Shown here in pieces: positions 6,198-13,629 of a stretch of DNA of 15,591 nucleotides (position 1 is its first letter; each line of letters begins with the position of its first letter). Both the position numbers and the translations under genes were made by a program. The notes below the pieces were generated by a model. The model ran no database searches, had not been told where the DNA came from, and worked only from the letters and a program-made list of their open reading frames with translations. The DNA comes from Nocardioides sp. Lineage in GTDB: Bacteria; Actinomycetota; Actinomycetes; Propionibacteriales; Nocardioidaceae. The stretch is from the NCBI GenBank assembly GCA_030145945.1, contig JASLDK010000400.1, positions 1 through 15,591 on the forward strand. Direction: 5' to 3'.

Positions 6198-7397
6198 TCA
6201 CCGTTGCACGACCGCGAAGGTGCGGGTCGTCGGCTGGTAGCCGGCGTAGGCGTCCGATCCGGTCCAGATCAGGCTCAATTGGCGCCGGCCCCGGGACAGC
6301 TTCTTGAGGGTCACCGTGCCGGAGCGGCCGGCCACGACGTTGGCGGTGCCGAGGAGCCGGGTCCCCTCAACGATCTTCACGCTCCCGCGGAAACCCTTCG
6401 GTGCGCTGACCCGCACACTGCCCCGAGCGCGACCACCGGCGGCCACCTTGGCAGGGAAGGTCTCGCGCAACGTCAGGGCCGGCCGGAGGTCGCTCGGAAC
6501 TCCCGGTCCGAGCGGCGTCACGCCGGGCAGGTGGACGATCACCGACGCGACCCGGGAGCCGTTGACGACGCGGAGCTCCTGGTCGCCGTACAGGCAACAA
6601 GGGATGGTGAAGGAACCGGTCACCGTGCCGGATGCGTCTGCGATGAAGTTGCCGACCGGGGACCCGCCGAGCGTCACCATGACCGGAATCCTCGCGTCGG
6701 AGGTCGAAGGCGCGACCTCGAGCAGGTGGTACGCCGTGAACCCGAGGTCACGGCCCTGCATCGGCGCCGCGGTGCTGGTGATGATGTCGGTCGGCGCGTC
6801 GAGGTCGTAGACGTACTGGGTCAGCAACGGGGTGGCGGCGACGAGCGGATCACACGCTCCCCGGATCTCGGCCCACTTGCGTCCGGTCGGGTCGGCCCCG
6901 GCCAGGGCGAAGGCCACTTCGTGCGGGCGCAGCTCCCGGGCCCCGGCCCGTGCCTGCACGTAGGAGACGTGCGCCGGGAAGTCGAGGCTGGCGTCATCGG
7001 GGATCGACGGGTACCTGTCGGTGCCGGTCAGCGCCATGGCGGGCGCTCCGGCGCGGTCGACCAGCGTGACGGTGTAGTCACTGGTGGCGCTGGAGGCGAG
7101 CTCGAAGGGGAGGAAGCCGGTTCCGATCGGCCCGAGGTCGAACGCCGCCGGTGCCCACTCCCCCGCGGGCAGCGGGTTCGGCAGGCGCAGTGAGATCTCC
7201 GTGGTCCAGTTCGCGATCTTCGTCGTCGTCGTGGTGACGGTGCGGTCGGGCGTCCACTCGGTGACCTCGACCTGGACGTCGCAGTCGGAGAGCGCGTAGT
7301 CCCGTGCCGTGCCGTCGGCGTGGGCCGCGGGAGCAAGAACGAGGGTGGAGGTGGCGAGCGCGGCGCTGAGCAGGCCTGCCGCGAGGTGCTGACGCAT
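6198..7397 (-). CDS. Secreted protein of unknown function with C-terminal Ig-like segment
   Basis: This 399-residue protein has a clear Sec signal peptide (MRQHLAAGLLSAALATSTLV..., hydrophobic to about residue 25) with a probable cleavage site after AHA at residue 27. The mature part is beta-rich and Thr/Ser-rich, with a few cysteines including a vicinal pair (IPCCLYGD). The last 80-90 residues (from about 310) read like a bacterial Ig-like domain (VRVSAPKGFRGSVKIVEGTRL... to the C-terminus). No catalytic motif, LPXTG anchor or transmembrane tail is seen, so it is probably released or cell-surface bound. ATG 7397 is preceded by a fair Shine-Dalgarno (GGAAGGGA). It sits downstream of the Lrp-type gene on the same strand and is not obviously part of either catabolic module. 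I do not recognise it. Confidence 0.75.
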   Translation of the reverse strand: MRQHLAAGLLSAALATSTLVLAPAAHADGTARDYALSDCDVQVEVTEWTPDRTVTTTTTKIANWTTEISLRLPNPLPAGEWAPAAFDLGPIGTGFLPFELASSATSDYTVTLVDRAGAPAMALTGTDRYPSIPDDASLDFPAHVSYVQARAGARELRPHEVAFALAGADPTGRKWAEIRGACDPLVAATPLLTQYVYDLDAPTDIITSTAAPMQGRDLGFTAYHLLEVAPSTSDARIPVMVTLGGSPVGNFIADASGTVTGSFTIPCCLYGDQELRVVNGSRVASVIVHLPGVTPLGPGVPSDLRPALTLRETFPAKVAAGGRARGSVRVSAPKGFRGSVKIVEGTRLLGTANVVAGRSGTVTLKKLSRGRRQLSLIWTGSDAYAGYQPTTRTFAVVQR

Positions 7398-7483
7398 GGG
7401 GTGTCCCTTCCGTGGTGTCGGTCAGGTTGTCGCGTCGAGCAGCCAGATCGGTTCACACGGGGCAAGTCACGCCTCGGGTCGGG

Positions 7484-7948
7484 TCAGCGCACGCCCCACG
7501 AGTACGTCTGCTTGGCCAGCTTCAGATAGACCATCGTCTCTGTCGACACGACGCCCGGGACGGTGCGGATCCGGGTCGAGATGATCTCGAGCAGGTGCGC
7601 ATCGCTCTCGCAGACGACCTCGGCGAGGAGGTCGTAGGAGCCGGCGGTGATGACGATGTAGTCGACCTCCTTCACCTGTGCCAGCGCGTCGGCGATCGGC
7701 TCGAGCGGACCCGAGGCACGGATGCCGATCATGGACTGGCGGGCGAAGCCGATCTCGGTCGGGTCAGTGACCGCGACGACCTGCATCACTCCGGTGTCGG
7801 TGAGCCGCTGCACGCGCTGGCGCACGGCCGCCTCGGAGAGACCGACGGCCTTTCCGATCGCGGCGTACGAGCGGCGGCCGTCCTCCTGGAGCTCGGCGAT
7901 GATCGCCTTGGACACGTCGTCGAGGGGCGTCGAGCGAGGCTTGGACAC
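7484..7948 (-). CDS. Lrp/AsnC-family transcriptional regulator
   Basis: The 154-residue protein has the classic arrangement. An N-terminal helix-turn-helix occupies about residues 9-58 (DDVSKAIIAELQEDGRRSY then AVGLSEAAVRQRVQRL). A RAM ligand-binding domain follows at about 70-145, with VDYIVITAGSYDLLAEVVC in its core and the dimer/effector region beyond. These proteins bind DNA as dimers or octamers and sense amino acids or related amines. It is transcribed away from the transporter operon and is followed on the same strand by the secreted protein gene. The GTG start at 7948 is directly preceded by an in-frame stop two codons upstream, which fixes the start. The predicted promoter places the transcript start at or next to the GTG, so the mRNA may be leaderless. 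It probably governs the polyamine-type genes around it through the repeated motif. Confidence 0.92.
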   Translation of the reverse strand: MSKPRSTPLDDVSKAIIAELQEDGRRSYAAIGKAVGLSEAAVRQRVQRLTDTGVMQVVAVTDPTEIGFARQSMIGIRASGPLEPIADALAQVKEVDYIVITAGSYDLLAEVVCESDAHLLEIISTRIRTVPGVVSTETMVYLKLAKQTYSWGVR

Positions 7949-7955
7949 GGCTCAG

Positions 7956-7984
7956 ATCCTAGACATCTACGGATTTCGTTGCAA
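7956..7984 (-). promoter_or_regulatory. Promoter of the Lrp-type gene (leaderless type) with motif site A
   Basis: On the minus strand TTGCAA (-35, 7979-7984) is 17 bases from TAGGAT (-10, 7956-7961), and the GTG start is seven bases further on, so a leaderless message is predicted. Motif site A (TCTACGGATTTCGTTGC on plus, 7966-7982) fills the spacer and part of the -35. Binding there would repress the regulator's own gene. Confidence 0.5.
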
Positions 7985-7996
7985 TCACGTAAACGC

Positions 7997-8038
7997 GCCA
8001 CGGATTCGCTTGTCATGTGACCCGCGTCATGCCACGAT
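7997..8038 (+). promoter_or_regulatory. Promoter of the transporter operon with motif site B
   Basis: TTGTCA (8010-8015) and CACGAT (8033-8038) are 17 bases apart and form a plausible -35/-10 pair for the substrate-binding protein gene. Motif site B, GCCACGGATTCGCTTGT (7997-8013), overlaps the -35. It starts 31 bp after site A, about three helical turns, so a multimeric Lrp-type protein could hold both on one face of the DNA. Confidence 0.45.
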
Positions 8039-8069
8039 CTGCGGGTCCCTTGATGAGAGGTGGTGATGG

Positions 8070-9233
8070 GTGGTCTCCCGACTGAGCCGAAGGTCCGCAC
8101 TCCGCGGTGGGGCAGGCATCCTTCTCGGCGGCGCCAGCCTGGGCGTCCTTCCGCTGTTCGGCACACCCGATCGCAAGCAGGATCCACTGACCTGCACGAC
8201 GAAGGACCTGTCGGCATCCGACAAGCAGTTGATCGTGTCGAACTGGCCCGGATACATCGACGAGGACGACGGCGACTACCGATCGACGATCAGCGTGTTC
8301 GGCAAGCGGACCGGGATCGACGTCTCCTACACCGCCGACGTCAACGACAACCTGGAGTTCTTCGCCAAGGTCGTCAACCAGCTCGGCTCGTGTCAGTCGT
8401 CCAACCGCGACCTGTTCATGCTCACCGACTGGATGGCCGCACGAATGATCCAGGTCGGCTGGATCCAGCCCCTCGACAAGGCGAAGGTCCCCAACTTCCA
8501 CGCCAACCTGATCGACTCCCTGGCCCACGTCGGCTGGGACGAGGACCGCACCTATTCGGCGCCCTGGCAGAGCGGCCTGACCGGCATCGCCTACAACAAG
8601 TCGAAGGTCAAGGAGGTGCGCTCGTTCGAGGAGCTGTTGAGCCGCCCCGACCTCAAGGGTCGGATCTCGCTGCTCACCGAGATGCGCGACACCATGGGCC
8701 TGATCATGCTGGCCCAGGGCGCCGACCCGGCGAAGTTCACCGACCGTGACTGGGAGAACGGACTCGATCGGCTCCGCAAGGCGCGCACCGACGGCCAGAT
8801 CCGAGCATTCACCGGCAACGACTACATCCAGGACCTCTCGGCCGGCAACATCCTCGCCTGCGAGGCGTGGTCCGGCGATGTCGCTGCGTCGGGCGACGAC
8901 AACCTTGTCTTCGTCTCGCCCGAGGAGGGCCAGATGATCTGGTCCGACAACATGCTCATCCCCAACCTCGCGAGCCACAAGTCCAACGCAGAAGCCTGGA
9001 TCGACTACTTCTACGAACCCGAGGTCGCGGCCAAGCTCGCTGCCTACGTCTGGTTCATCTGTCCGGTCAAGGGCGCCCGCGAGGCGATGGAGAAGGTCGA
9101 CCCGAGCCTCGTCGACAACCAGCTGATCTTCCCGAGCGACGAGACCTTGGCGACGACGCACAGTTTCATGGCTCTCGAGGAGTTCCAGATCCGCGCCTAC
9201 GAAGGAGAATTCGCCGATGTCATTGGCGGCTGA
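8070..9233 (+). CDS. PotD-like polyamine-type ABC transporter substrate-binding protein
   Basis: The 387-residue protein resembles spermidine/putrescine-binding proteins. The core begins with LIVSNWPGYID, as in PotD. Likely ligand-contact segments follow, including LTDWMAARM, APWQSGLTGIAYN and EAWSGDVAAS, whose acidic and aromatic residues fit recognition of amine groups. The N-terminus has a twin-arginine pattern (RLSRRSALRGG) followed by a hydrophobic stretch, so export by Tat is likely. No lipobox cysteine follows the signal; the first Cys is at residue 42 (PLTC). It may therefore stay membrane-tethered by an uncleaved signal or be free. GTG 8070 is the only possible start, because TGA precedes it in frame, and GAGAGGTGG (8055-8063) is a good Shine-Dalgarno. 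It overlaps the ATPase gene by 17 bases. The ligand class is inferred from similarity and neighbours. Confidence 0.87.
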   Translation: MVSRLSRRSALRGGAGILLGGASLGVLPLFGTPDRKQDPLTCTTKDLSASDKQLIVSNWPGYIDEDDGDYRSTISVFGKRTGIDVSYTADVNDNLEFFAKVVNQLGSCQSSNRDLFMLTDWMAARMIQVGWIQPLDKAKVPNFHANLIDSLAHVGWDEDRTYSAPWQSGLTGIAYNKSKVKEVRSFEELLSRPDLKGRISLLTEMRDTMGLIMLAQGADPAKFTDRDWENGLDRLRKARTDGQIRAFTGNDYIQDLSAGNILACEAWSGDVAASGDDNLVFVSPEEGQMIWSDNMLIPNLASHKSNAEAWIDYFYEPEVAAKLAAYVWFICPVKGAREAMEKVDPSLVDNQLIFPSDETLATTHSFMALEEFQIRAYEGEFADVIGG

Positions 9234-10374
9234 CAACACGTTGGCGGGCAACGCCGGAGCCGCCCGCAACCTCCGCCTCACGGCGTTGACCAAGGAGTTC
9301 GCGACCTTCACGGCTGTCCGCTCCCTGGACCTCGAGGTCCCGGCCGGATCCTTCTTCGCGTTGCTGGGACCGTCGGGCTGCGGCAAGACGACCACCTTGC
9401 GGATGGTCGCGGGACTGGAGACACCCACCTCGGGCACCATCCACCTCGGCGACACCGAGATCACCTACGAGAAGCCCTACCGGCGCCCGGTCAACACCGT
9501 GTTCCAGAACTACGCACTCTTCCCGCACCTCGACATCCACGAGAACGTCGCCTTCGGGCTGCGGCGCCGCAAGGCCAGCAACGTCGACAAGCAGGTCCAG
9601 GAGATGCTGGCCCTCGTCGAGCTCGAGGCCCAGGCCAAGAAGAAGCCGCCGCAGATGTCCGGCGGTCAGCAACAGCGCGTCGCCCTGGCCCGCGCGCTGA
9701 TCAACCGGCCCGACGTACTCCTCCTCGACGAGCCGCTCGGCGCCCTCGACCTCAAGCTGCGACGCACCATGCAGATCGAGCTCAAGCGGATCCAGACCGA
9801 GGTCGGCCTCACCTTCGTGCACGTCACGCACGACCAGGAGGAGGCGATGACGATGGCCGACACCATCGCCGTCATGAACGGCGGGGTCATCGAGCAGATG
9901 GGCTCCCCCGCCGAGCTCTACGAGAACCCGCGGACCACCTTCGTCGCCAACTTCCTCGGTCAGTCCAACCTGATCCCCGGCACGATCCGCAGCGCGGACG
10001 CGGACGTCGTACGCGTCGACATGCACGGCATCCAGGCCTCCATCCCGGCCGAGCGCGCACACGCCACCAGCGGCGACGGCTGGGTGGGCATCCGGCCCGA
10101 GAAGGTCCTGATCGCGCCCGTGGGTGAGCAGATCGACGCCCCCGGCAACCACATGACCGGCGGCGTGATCACCGACGTCAGCTTCGTCGGCGTCAGCACG
10201 CAATATCTCGTGCAGATGCCGTGGGGACAGGAGCTGATGTCCTTCGAGCAGAACACCGGCCGGCGGGCCGTGCTGGAGCGCGGCACCGAGGTCGACGTGT
10301 CCTGGCGACCTGAGTTCGCGTTCCTGCTGCCCGCCACCCAGGACATCAACGCCGGCGTGGTCGAGGAGTCCTGA
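9217..10374 (+). CDS. PotA-like ABC transporter ATP-binding protein
   Basis: The 385-residue ATPase has all standard motifs. These are Walker A GPSGCGKTT (51-59), the Q-loop VFQNYALFPH (Gln97), the signature MSGGQQQR (147-154), Walker B VLLLDEP (167-173) and the switch His205 (VTHDQ). A C-terminal TOBE-type regulatory part contains WVGIRPEKVLI. This architecture is that of the CUT1/PotA group, which energises uptake from the cytoplasmic side. The start is supported by GAAGGAG (9201-9207) upstream of ATG 9217, inside the end of the binding-protein gene. The TGATG junction with the next gene indicates translational coupling. PotA-like enzymes also serve other organic cations, so the exact substrate rests on the rest of the operon. 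Confidence 0.93.
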   Translation: MSLAADNTLAGNAGAARNLRLTALTKEFATFTAVRSLDLEVPAGSFFALLGPSGCGKTTTLRMVAGLETPTSGTIHLGDTEITYEKPYRRPVNTVFQNYALFPHLDIHENVAFGLRRRKASNVDKQVQEMLALVELEAQAKKKPPQMSGGQQQRVALARALINRPDVLLLDEPLGALDLKLRRTMQIELKRIQTEVGLTFVHVTHDQEEAMTMADTIAVMNGGVIEQMGSPAELYENPRTTFVANFLGQSNLIPGTIRSADADVVRVDMHGIQASIPAERAHATSGDGWVGIRPEKVLIAPVGEQIDAPGNHMTGGVITDVSFVGVSTQYLVQMPWGQELMSFEQNTGRRAVLERGTEVDVSWRPEFAFLLPATQDINAGVVEES

Positions 10375-11222
10375 TGAGGAAGGGCCGTTTCACCGGCTAC
10401 TGGTTGATGGCGCCGGCCGCGCTGTGGCTGGGCCTGTTCTTCGTCATCCCGTTCTACTCACTGCTCGCGACCAGCCTGTTCGACCCGCAGGGCTCGGTCC
10501 TGACCGGGTACGACGTCTCCTACCGGTTCGCGAACTTCACCGACGCCCTGCAGAACTTCTGGGAGCCGCTGGTCCGTTCGCTGTGGTACGCCGCCGTGGC
10601 GACCGCGATCTGCCTCGTGCTCGGCTATGTCCTGGCCTATGCGATCGCGTTCAAGGCGGGCAGGTGGCGCACGCTGCTGCTGGTGCTGGTGATCGCGCCC
10701 TTCTTCACCAGCTTCCTGGTGCGCACCTTGTCGTGGAAGCTGATCCTGGCCGACGACGGATTCGTCGTGAACACGCTGCAGTTCCTGCACCTCCTCGGCG
10801 AGGACGGCCGACTGCTCGCGACGCCGGTGGCGGTGATCGCGGGTCTGGTCTACAACTTCCTGCCGTTCATGGTGCTGCCGCTGTATGCCAGCCTGGAGAA
10901 GATCGACGGCCGGTTGATCGAGGCTGCCGGCGACCTCTATGCGTCGCCGTCGAGGGGCTTCTTCAAGGTGACCCTGCCGCTCTCGAAGCCGGGCGTGGTC
11001 GCGGGCACCCTGCTCACCTTCATCCCGGCAGCGGGCGACTACATCAACGCCGCCCTGCTCGGCAGCCCCAACCAGCGGATGGTCGGCAACGTCATCCAGA
11101 ACCTGTTCACCAGCACCGGTGACTACGCCGCCGCCGGTGCGCTGTCGGTCATCTTGATGGTCATCATCGTCGCGATGGTGATGGTCTACATCCGCACCGC
11201 CGGGACGGAGGAACTCGTATGA
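10374..11222 (+). CDS. PotB-like ABC transporter permease
   Basis: The 282-residue membrane protein has six predicted hydrophobic helices: a first one at about residues 8-32, four central ones and a last one at the C-terminus (VILMVIIVAMVMVYI). The cytoplasmic EAA loop is EAAGDLYASPSRGFFKVTLP, the coupling site for the ATPase. This is the normal form of the first polyamine permease subunit. The start overlaps the ATPase stop by one base (TGATG) and is preceded by GAGGAG (10363-10368). Its stop overlaps the next start (ATGA), so the two permeases are made together and should form a heterodimer. Confidence 0.92.
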   Translation: MRKGRFTGYWLMAPAALWLGLFFVIPFYSLLATSLFDPQGSVLTGYDVSYRFANFTDALQNFWEPLVRSLWYAAVATAICLVLGYVLAYAIAFKAGRWRTLLLVLVIAPFFTSFLVRTLSWKLILADDGFVVNTLQFLHLLGEDGRLLATPVAVIAGLVYNFLPFMVLPLYASLEKIDGRLIEAAGDLYASPSRGFFKVTLPLSKPGVVAGTLLTFIPAAGDYINAALLGSPNQRMVGNVIQNLFTSTGDYAAAGALSVILMVIIVAMVMVYIRTAGTEELV

Positions 11223-12034
11223 ACCTCTTCCACAGAGTCGGTCGCTGGATCGGTGACCACCTGGTGATGGCGTTGGGTGCGCTCGTGCTCGTCTACATGT
11301 TCGTGCCGATCGCGGTCGTGATGCTGATGAGCTTCAACGACAACAGCAAGTCGCGCAACATCTACGCGTTCAAGGGCTTCACCTGGAACAACTGGGCCCA
11401 CCCCTGCAAGCCCGACGGCATGTGTTCGGCGGTGATGCGCAGCATCGAGATCGGCCTGCTCGCCACCATCATCGCGACGTTGATCGGCACCCTGGCGTCC
11501 TTCGCGCTGGTCCGCCACCAGTTCGCAGGCCGTTCGGTCGCGAACACGATCATCTTCCTGCCCATGGCCTCACCGGAGATCGTGATGGGCTCCTCGCTCC
11601 TCGCGCTCTTCGTCGCCGGAGGATTCGGCGGTCGGCTCGGCTTCGTGACGATCCTGATCGCGCACGTGATGTTCTGTCTGTCCTTCGTGATCGTCACGGT
11701 GAAGGCGCGCCTGTCCGGCCTCGACGAGAACCTCGAACAGGCGGCGATGGATCTCTACGCGAGCGAGTGGACGACCTTCTGGCGGGTCACCTTCCCGCTG
11801 GTCTTCCCCGGGATCGCGGCAGCCGCGCTGTTGAGCTTCTCGCTGTCCTTCGACGACTTCATCATCACCAACCTCAACGCCGGCCAGACGGTCACCTTCC
11901 CCATGTTCGTGTGGGGCGTGGCGCAGCGCGGCATCCCGATGCAGGTCAACGTGGTCGGCACGGTGATGTTCCTGATCTCGCTGACGCTGGTGCTGGGCAA
12001 CATGCTCGCCACCCGCAAGAAGGCCACCGCCTGA
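11219..12034 (+). CDS. PotC-like ABC transporter permease
   Basis: The 271-residue permease has six hydrophobic segments and an EAA-like loop, EQAAMDLYASEWTTFWRVTFP, followed by a PotC-like C-terminal part (SLSFDDFIITNLNAGQTVTFP). SFNDN after the first helix and the FDDF motif are common in PotC and related subunits. A small insertion with two cysteines (HPCKPDGMCS) lies in the first external loop and could form a disulfide. It pairs with the upstream permease and closes the operon. A strong hairpin follows ten bases after the stop. Function as a subunit is secure, while substrate specificity is inferred. Confidence 0.92.
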   Translation: MNLFHRVGRWIGDHLVMALGALVLVYMFVPIAVVMLMSFNDNSKSRNIYAFKGFTWNNWAHPCKPDGMCSAVMRSIEIGLLATIIATLIGTLASFALVRHQFAGRSVANTIIFLPMASPEIVMGSSLLALFVAGGFGGRLGFVTILIAHVMFCLSFVIVTVKARLSGLDENLEQAAMDLYASEWTTFWRVTFPLVFPGIAAAALLSFSLSFDDFIITNLNAGQTVTFPMFVWGVAQRGIPMQVNVVGTVMFLISLTLVLGNMLATRKKATA

Positions 12035-12043
12035 GGTTGACGA

Positions 12044-12084
12044 AAGCGGCGGTCCGGGCACCCCATCGCCCCGGACCGCCGCTT
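12044..12084. terminator. Bidirectional hairpin terminator between convergent genes
   Basis: A perfect 15-bp inverted repeat (AAGCGGCGGTCCGGG, 12044-12058, and its complement at 12070-12084) encloses an 11-base loop. It lies between the permease stop (12034) and the stop of the convergent aminotransferase (12103). There is no T-run on either side, as is common in high-GC actinobacteria. It can serve both directions. Confidence 0.85.
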
Positions 12085-12102
12085 CGCGGACTCGGCTGGT
12101 CG

Positions 12103-13506
12103 TCAGATCAGGTTGACGGCCTCGGTCAGCACCGAGCGCAGCTTCTGCTCGATCTCGTCGAAGTGCTCCTGGGTGCAGACCAGCGGCGGGGAGAGCTGGA
12201 TGACCGGGTCGCCACGGTCGTCGGCGCGGCAGTAGAGGCCGGCGTCGTACAGGGCCTTGGAGAGGAAGCCGCGCAGCAGGCGCTCGGACTCGTCCTCGTT
12301 GAAGGTCTCCTTGGTGGCGCGGTCCTTGACCAGCTCGATGCCGTAGAAGTAGCCGTCACCGCGGACGTCACCGACGATGTCGATGTCGAGCAGCTTCTCC
12401 AGGGTGCCGCGGAAGACGCTCTCGTTCTCGCGGACGTTCTCGAGGACCTTCTCCTGCTCGAAGATCTCCAGGTTCTTCAACGCCACCGCAGTGGAGACCG
12501 GGTGGCCGCCGAAGGTGTAGCCGTGCAGGAAGGTCTCGGTGCCGTGGGCGAAGGGCTCATAGACCTTGTCGCTGGCGATCATGGCGCCGAGCGGCGAGTA
12601 GCCGGACGTGAGGCCCTTGGCGGAGGTGATGATGTCGGGCTGGTAGCCGTAGCGCTCCGCGCCGAACATGTGACCGAGGCGGCCGTAGGCGCAGATCACC
12701 TCGTCGGAGACGAGCAGGACGTCGTACTGGTCGCAGATCTCACGCACCCGCTGGAAGTATCCGGGCGGCGGCGGGAAGCAGCCACCGGCATTCTGGACGG
12801 GCTCGAGGAAGACGGCCGCGACGGTCTCGGGACCCTCGTTCTCGATCGCGACGGCGATCTGGTCGGCCGCCCAGCGTCCGAAGGCCTCGTTGGAGGCGGC
12901 GTCGGTGACGTCGAGGAGGCCGCCGGTGATCTCGGAGGCGCGGTAGGAGTTGGTGTTGGGGACCCGGAAGGTGGAGGGAACCAGCGGCTCGAAGGGGGCC
13001 TTCAGACCGGGCAGGCCGGTGATCGACAGGGCGCCCTGAGTGGTGCCGTGATAGGCGGTCGACCGGCTGATCACCTTGTGCTTCATGGGCTTGCCGGTGA
13101 GCTTGAAGTAGTTCTTGGCCAGCTTCCACGCGGACTCGACGGCCTCGCCGCCGCCCGAGGTGAAGAACACGCGGTTGAGGTCGCCTGGTGCTGCGTCGGC
13201 GATCTTGGCAGCGAGCTCGATGGCGGTGGGGTGGGCGTAGGACCACAGCGGGAAGAACGCGAGCTCGGAGGCCTGCTTGGCCGCCACCTCCGCGATGTCG
13301 GTGCGTCCGTGTCCGAGCTGGTTGACGAACAGGCCGCCGAGGGCGTCGAGGTACTTGCGACCTTGCGCGTCCCAGACGTAGGCGCCGTCACCGCGCACGA
13401 TGATCGGCACGTCGGCGGTGTCGTACGACGACATGCGGGTGAAGTGCATCCACAGGTGATCGCGCGCGGACTTCTGGAGGGCGGCGTGTGCCGTTTCGTC
13501 TACCAC
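12103..13506 (-). CDS. Class III PLP-dependent aminotransferase, probably diamine:pyruvate type
   Basis: The 467-residue enzyme is a fold-type I class III (omega) aminotransferase. Phosphate-binding TSGGGEAVE (116-124), AYHGTT (151-156), the PLP-pyridine Asp268 in VSDEVICAYGR and the catalytic Lys297 in TSAKGLTSGYSPLG are present. The opening DHLWMHFTRMSSY is typical of a subgroup acting on diamines or beta-amino acids. Beside a polyamine-type importer and an aminobutyraldehyde-type dehydrogenase, the best guess is transfer of an amino group from putrescine or cadaverine to pyruvate. Beta-alanine or another omega-amine remains possible. GTG 13506 is chosen as start because the preserved N-terminus begins right after it; the open frame itself extends far upstream as an antisense shadow. 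The best Shine-Dalgarno (GAGAGGG) is spaced better for an out-of-frame ATG at 13514. The gene diverges from the dehydrogenase and carries motif site C upstream. Confidence 0.88.
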   Translation of the reverse strand: MVDETAHAALQKSARDHLWMHFTRMSSYDTADVPIIVRGDGAYVWDAQGRKYLDALGGLFVNQLGHGRTDIAEVAAKQASELAFFPLWSYAHPTAIELAAKIADAAPGDLNRVFFTSGGGEAVESAWKLAKNYFKLTGKPMKHKVISRSTAYHGTTQGALSITGLPGLKAPFEPLVPSTFRVPNTNSYRASEITGGLLDVTDAASNEAFGRWAADQIAVAIENEGPETVAAVFLEPVQNAGGCFPPPPGYFQRVREICDQYDVLLVSDEVICAYGRLGHMFGAERYGYQPDIITSAKGLTSGYSPLGAMIASDKVYEPFAHGTETFLHGYTFGGHPVSTAVALKNLEIFEQEKVLENVRENESVFRGTLEKLLDIDIVGDVRGDGYFYGIELVKDRATKETFNEDESERLLRGFLSKALYDAGLYCRADDRGDPVIQLSPPLVCTQEHFDEIEQKLRSVLTEAVNLI

Positions 13507-13537
13507 GGGACCATCTTCACCCTCTCGACCGGGATTC

Positions 13538-13554
13538 GCAAGTGAATCCGTCGC
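13538..13554 (-). promoter_or_regulatory. Motif site C upstream of the aminotransferase
   Basis: On the minus strand this reads GCGACGGATTCACTTGC, the third copy of the 17-bp motif. It lies 32 bases before the aminotransferase start, and its core is part of a separate GGATTC-N6-GAATCC palindrome (13532-13549). It is oriented opposite to site D, 31 bp away start to start. Binding by the Lrp-type regulator is inferred from the shared sequence. Confidence 0.5.
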
Positions 13555-13568
13555 CCTGTCGACAAACA

Positions 13569-13622
13569 GCAACGGATTTCGTTGCCGAGTCGCTTTGCGA
13601 TCGATGAGATCGTGGCTACGCT
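13569..13622 (+). promoter_or_regulatory. Motif site D and leaderless-type promoter of the aldehyde dehydrogenase
   Basis: Site D (GCAACGGATTTCGTTGC, 13569-13585) is the most symmetric copy, with perfect GCAACG/CGTTGC arms and a 5-base centre. Downstream, TTGCGA (13595-13600) and TACGCT (13617-13622) form a -35/-10 pair with a 16-base spacer. The -10 ends seven bases before ATG 13630, and no Shine-Dalgarno precedes that ATG, so a leaderless transcript is likely. Site D sits just upstream of the -35, which would suit activation as well as repression. Confidence 0.5.
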
Positions 13623-13629
13623 CCCCCTC

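Noticed and set aside
8013..9464. Minus-strand open frame of 483 codons opposite the binding-protein gene
   Set aside because: It would cover the divergent promoter and read antisense through PotD-like and PotA-like genes. Its composition is that of a shadow frame.
11422..13545. Plus-strand open frame of 707 codons across the aminotransferase
   Set aside because: It runs through the permease in another frame, across the terminator and antisense to the aminotransferase. It is low in complexity (DxV/GxV repeats) and has no family motif.
13582..13629. TTG at 13582 as the dehydrogenase start (16 extra residues)
   Set aside because: It falls inside motif site D, upstream of a good promoter, and the extra residues do not resemble the family N-terminus.
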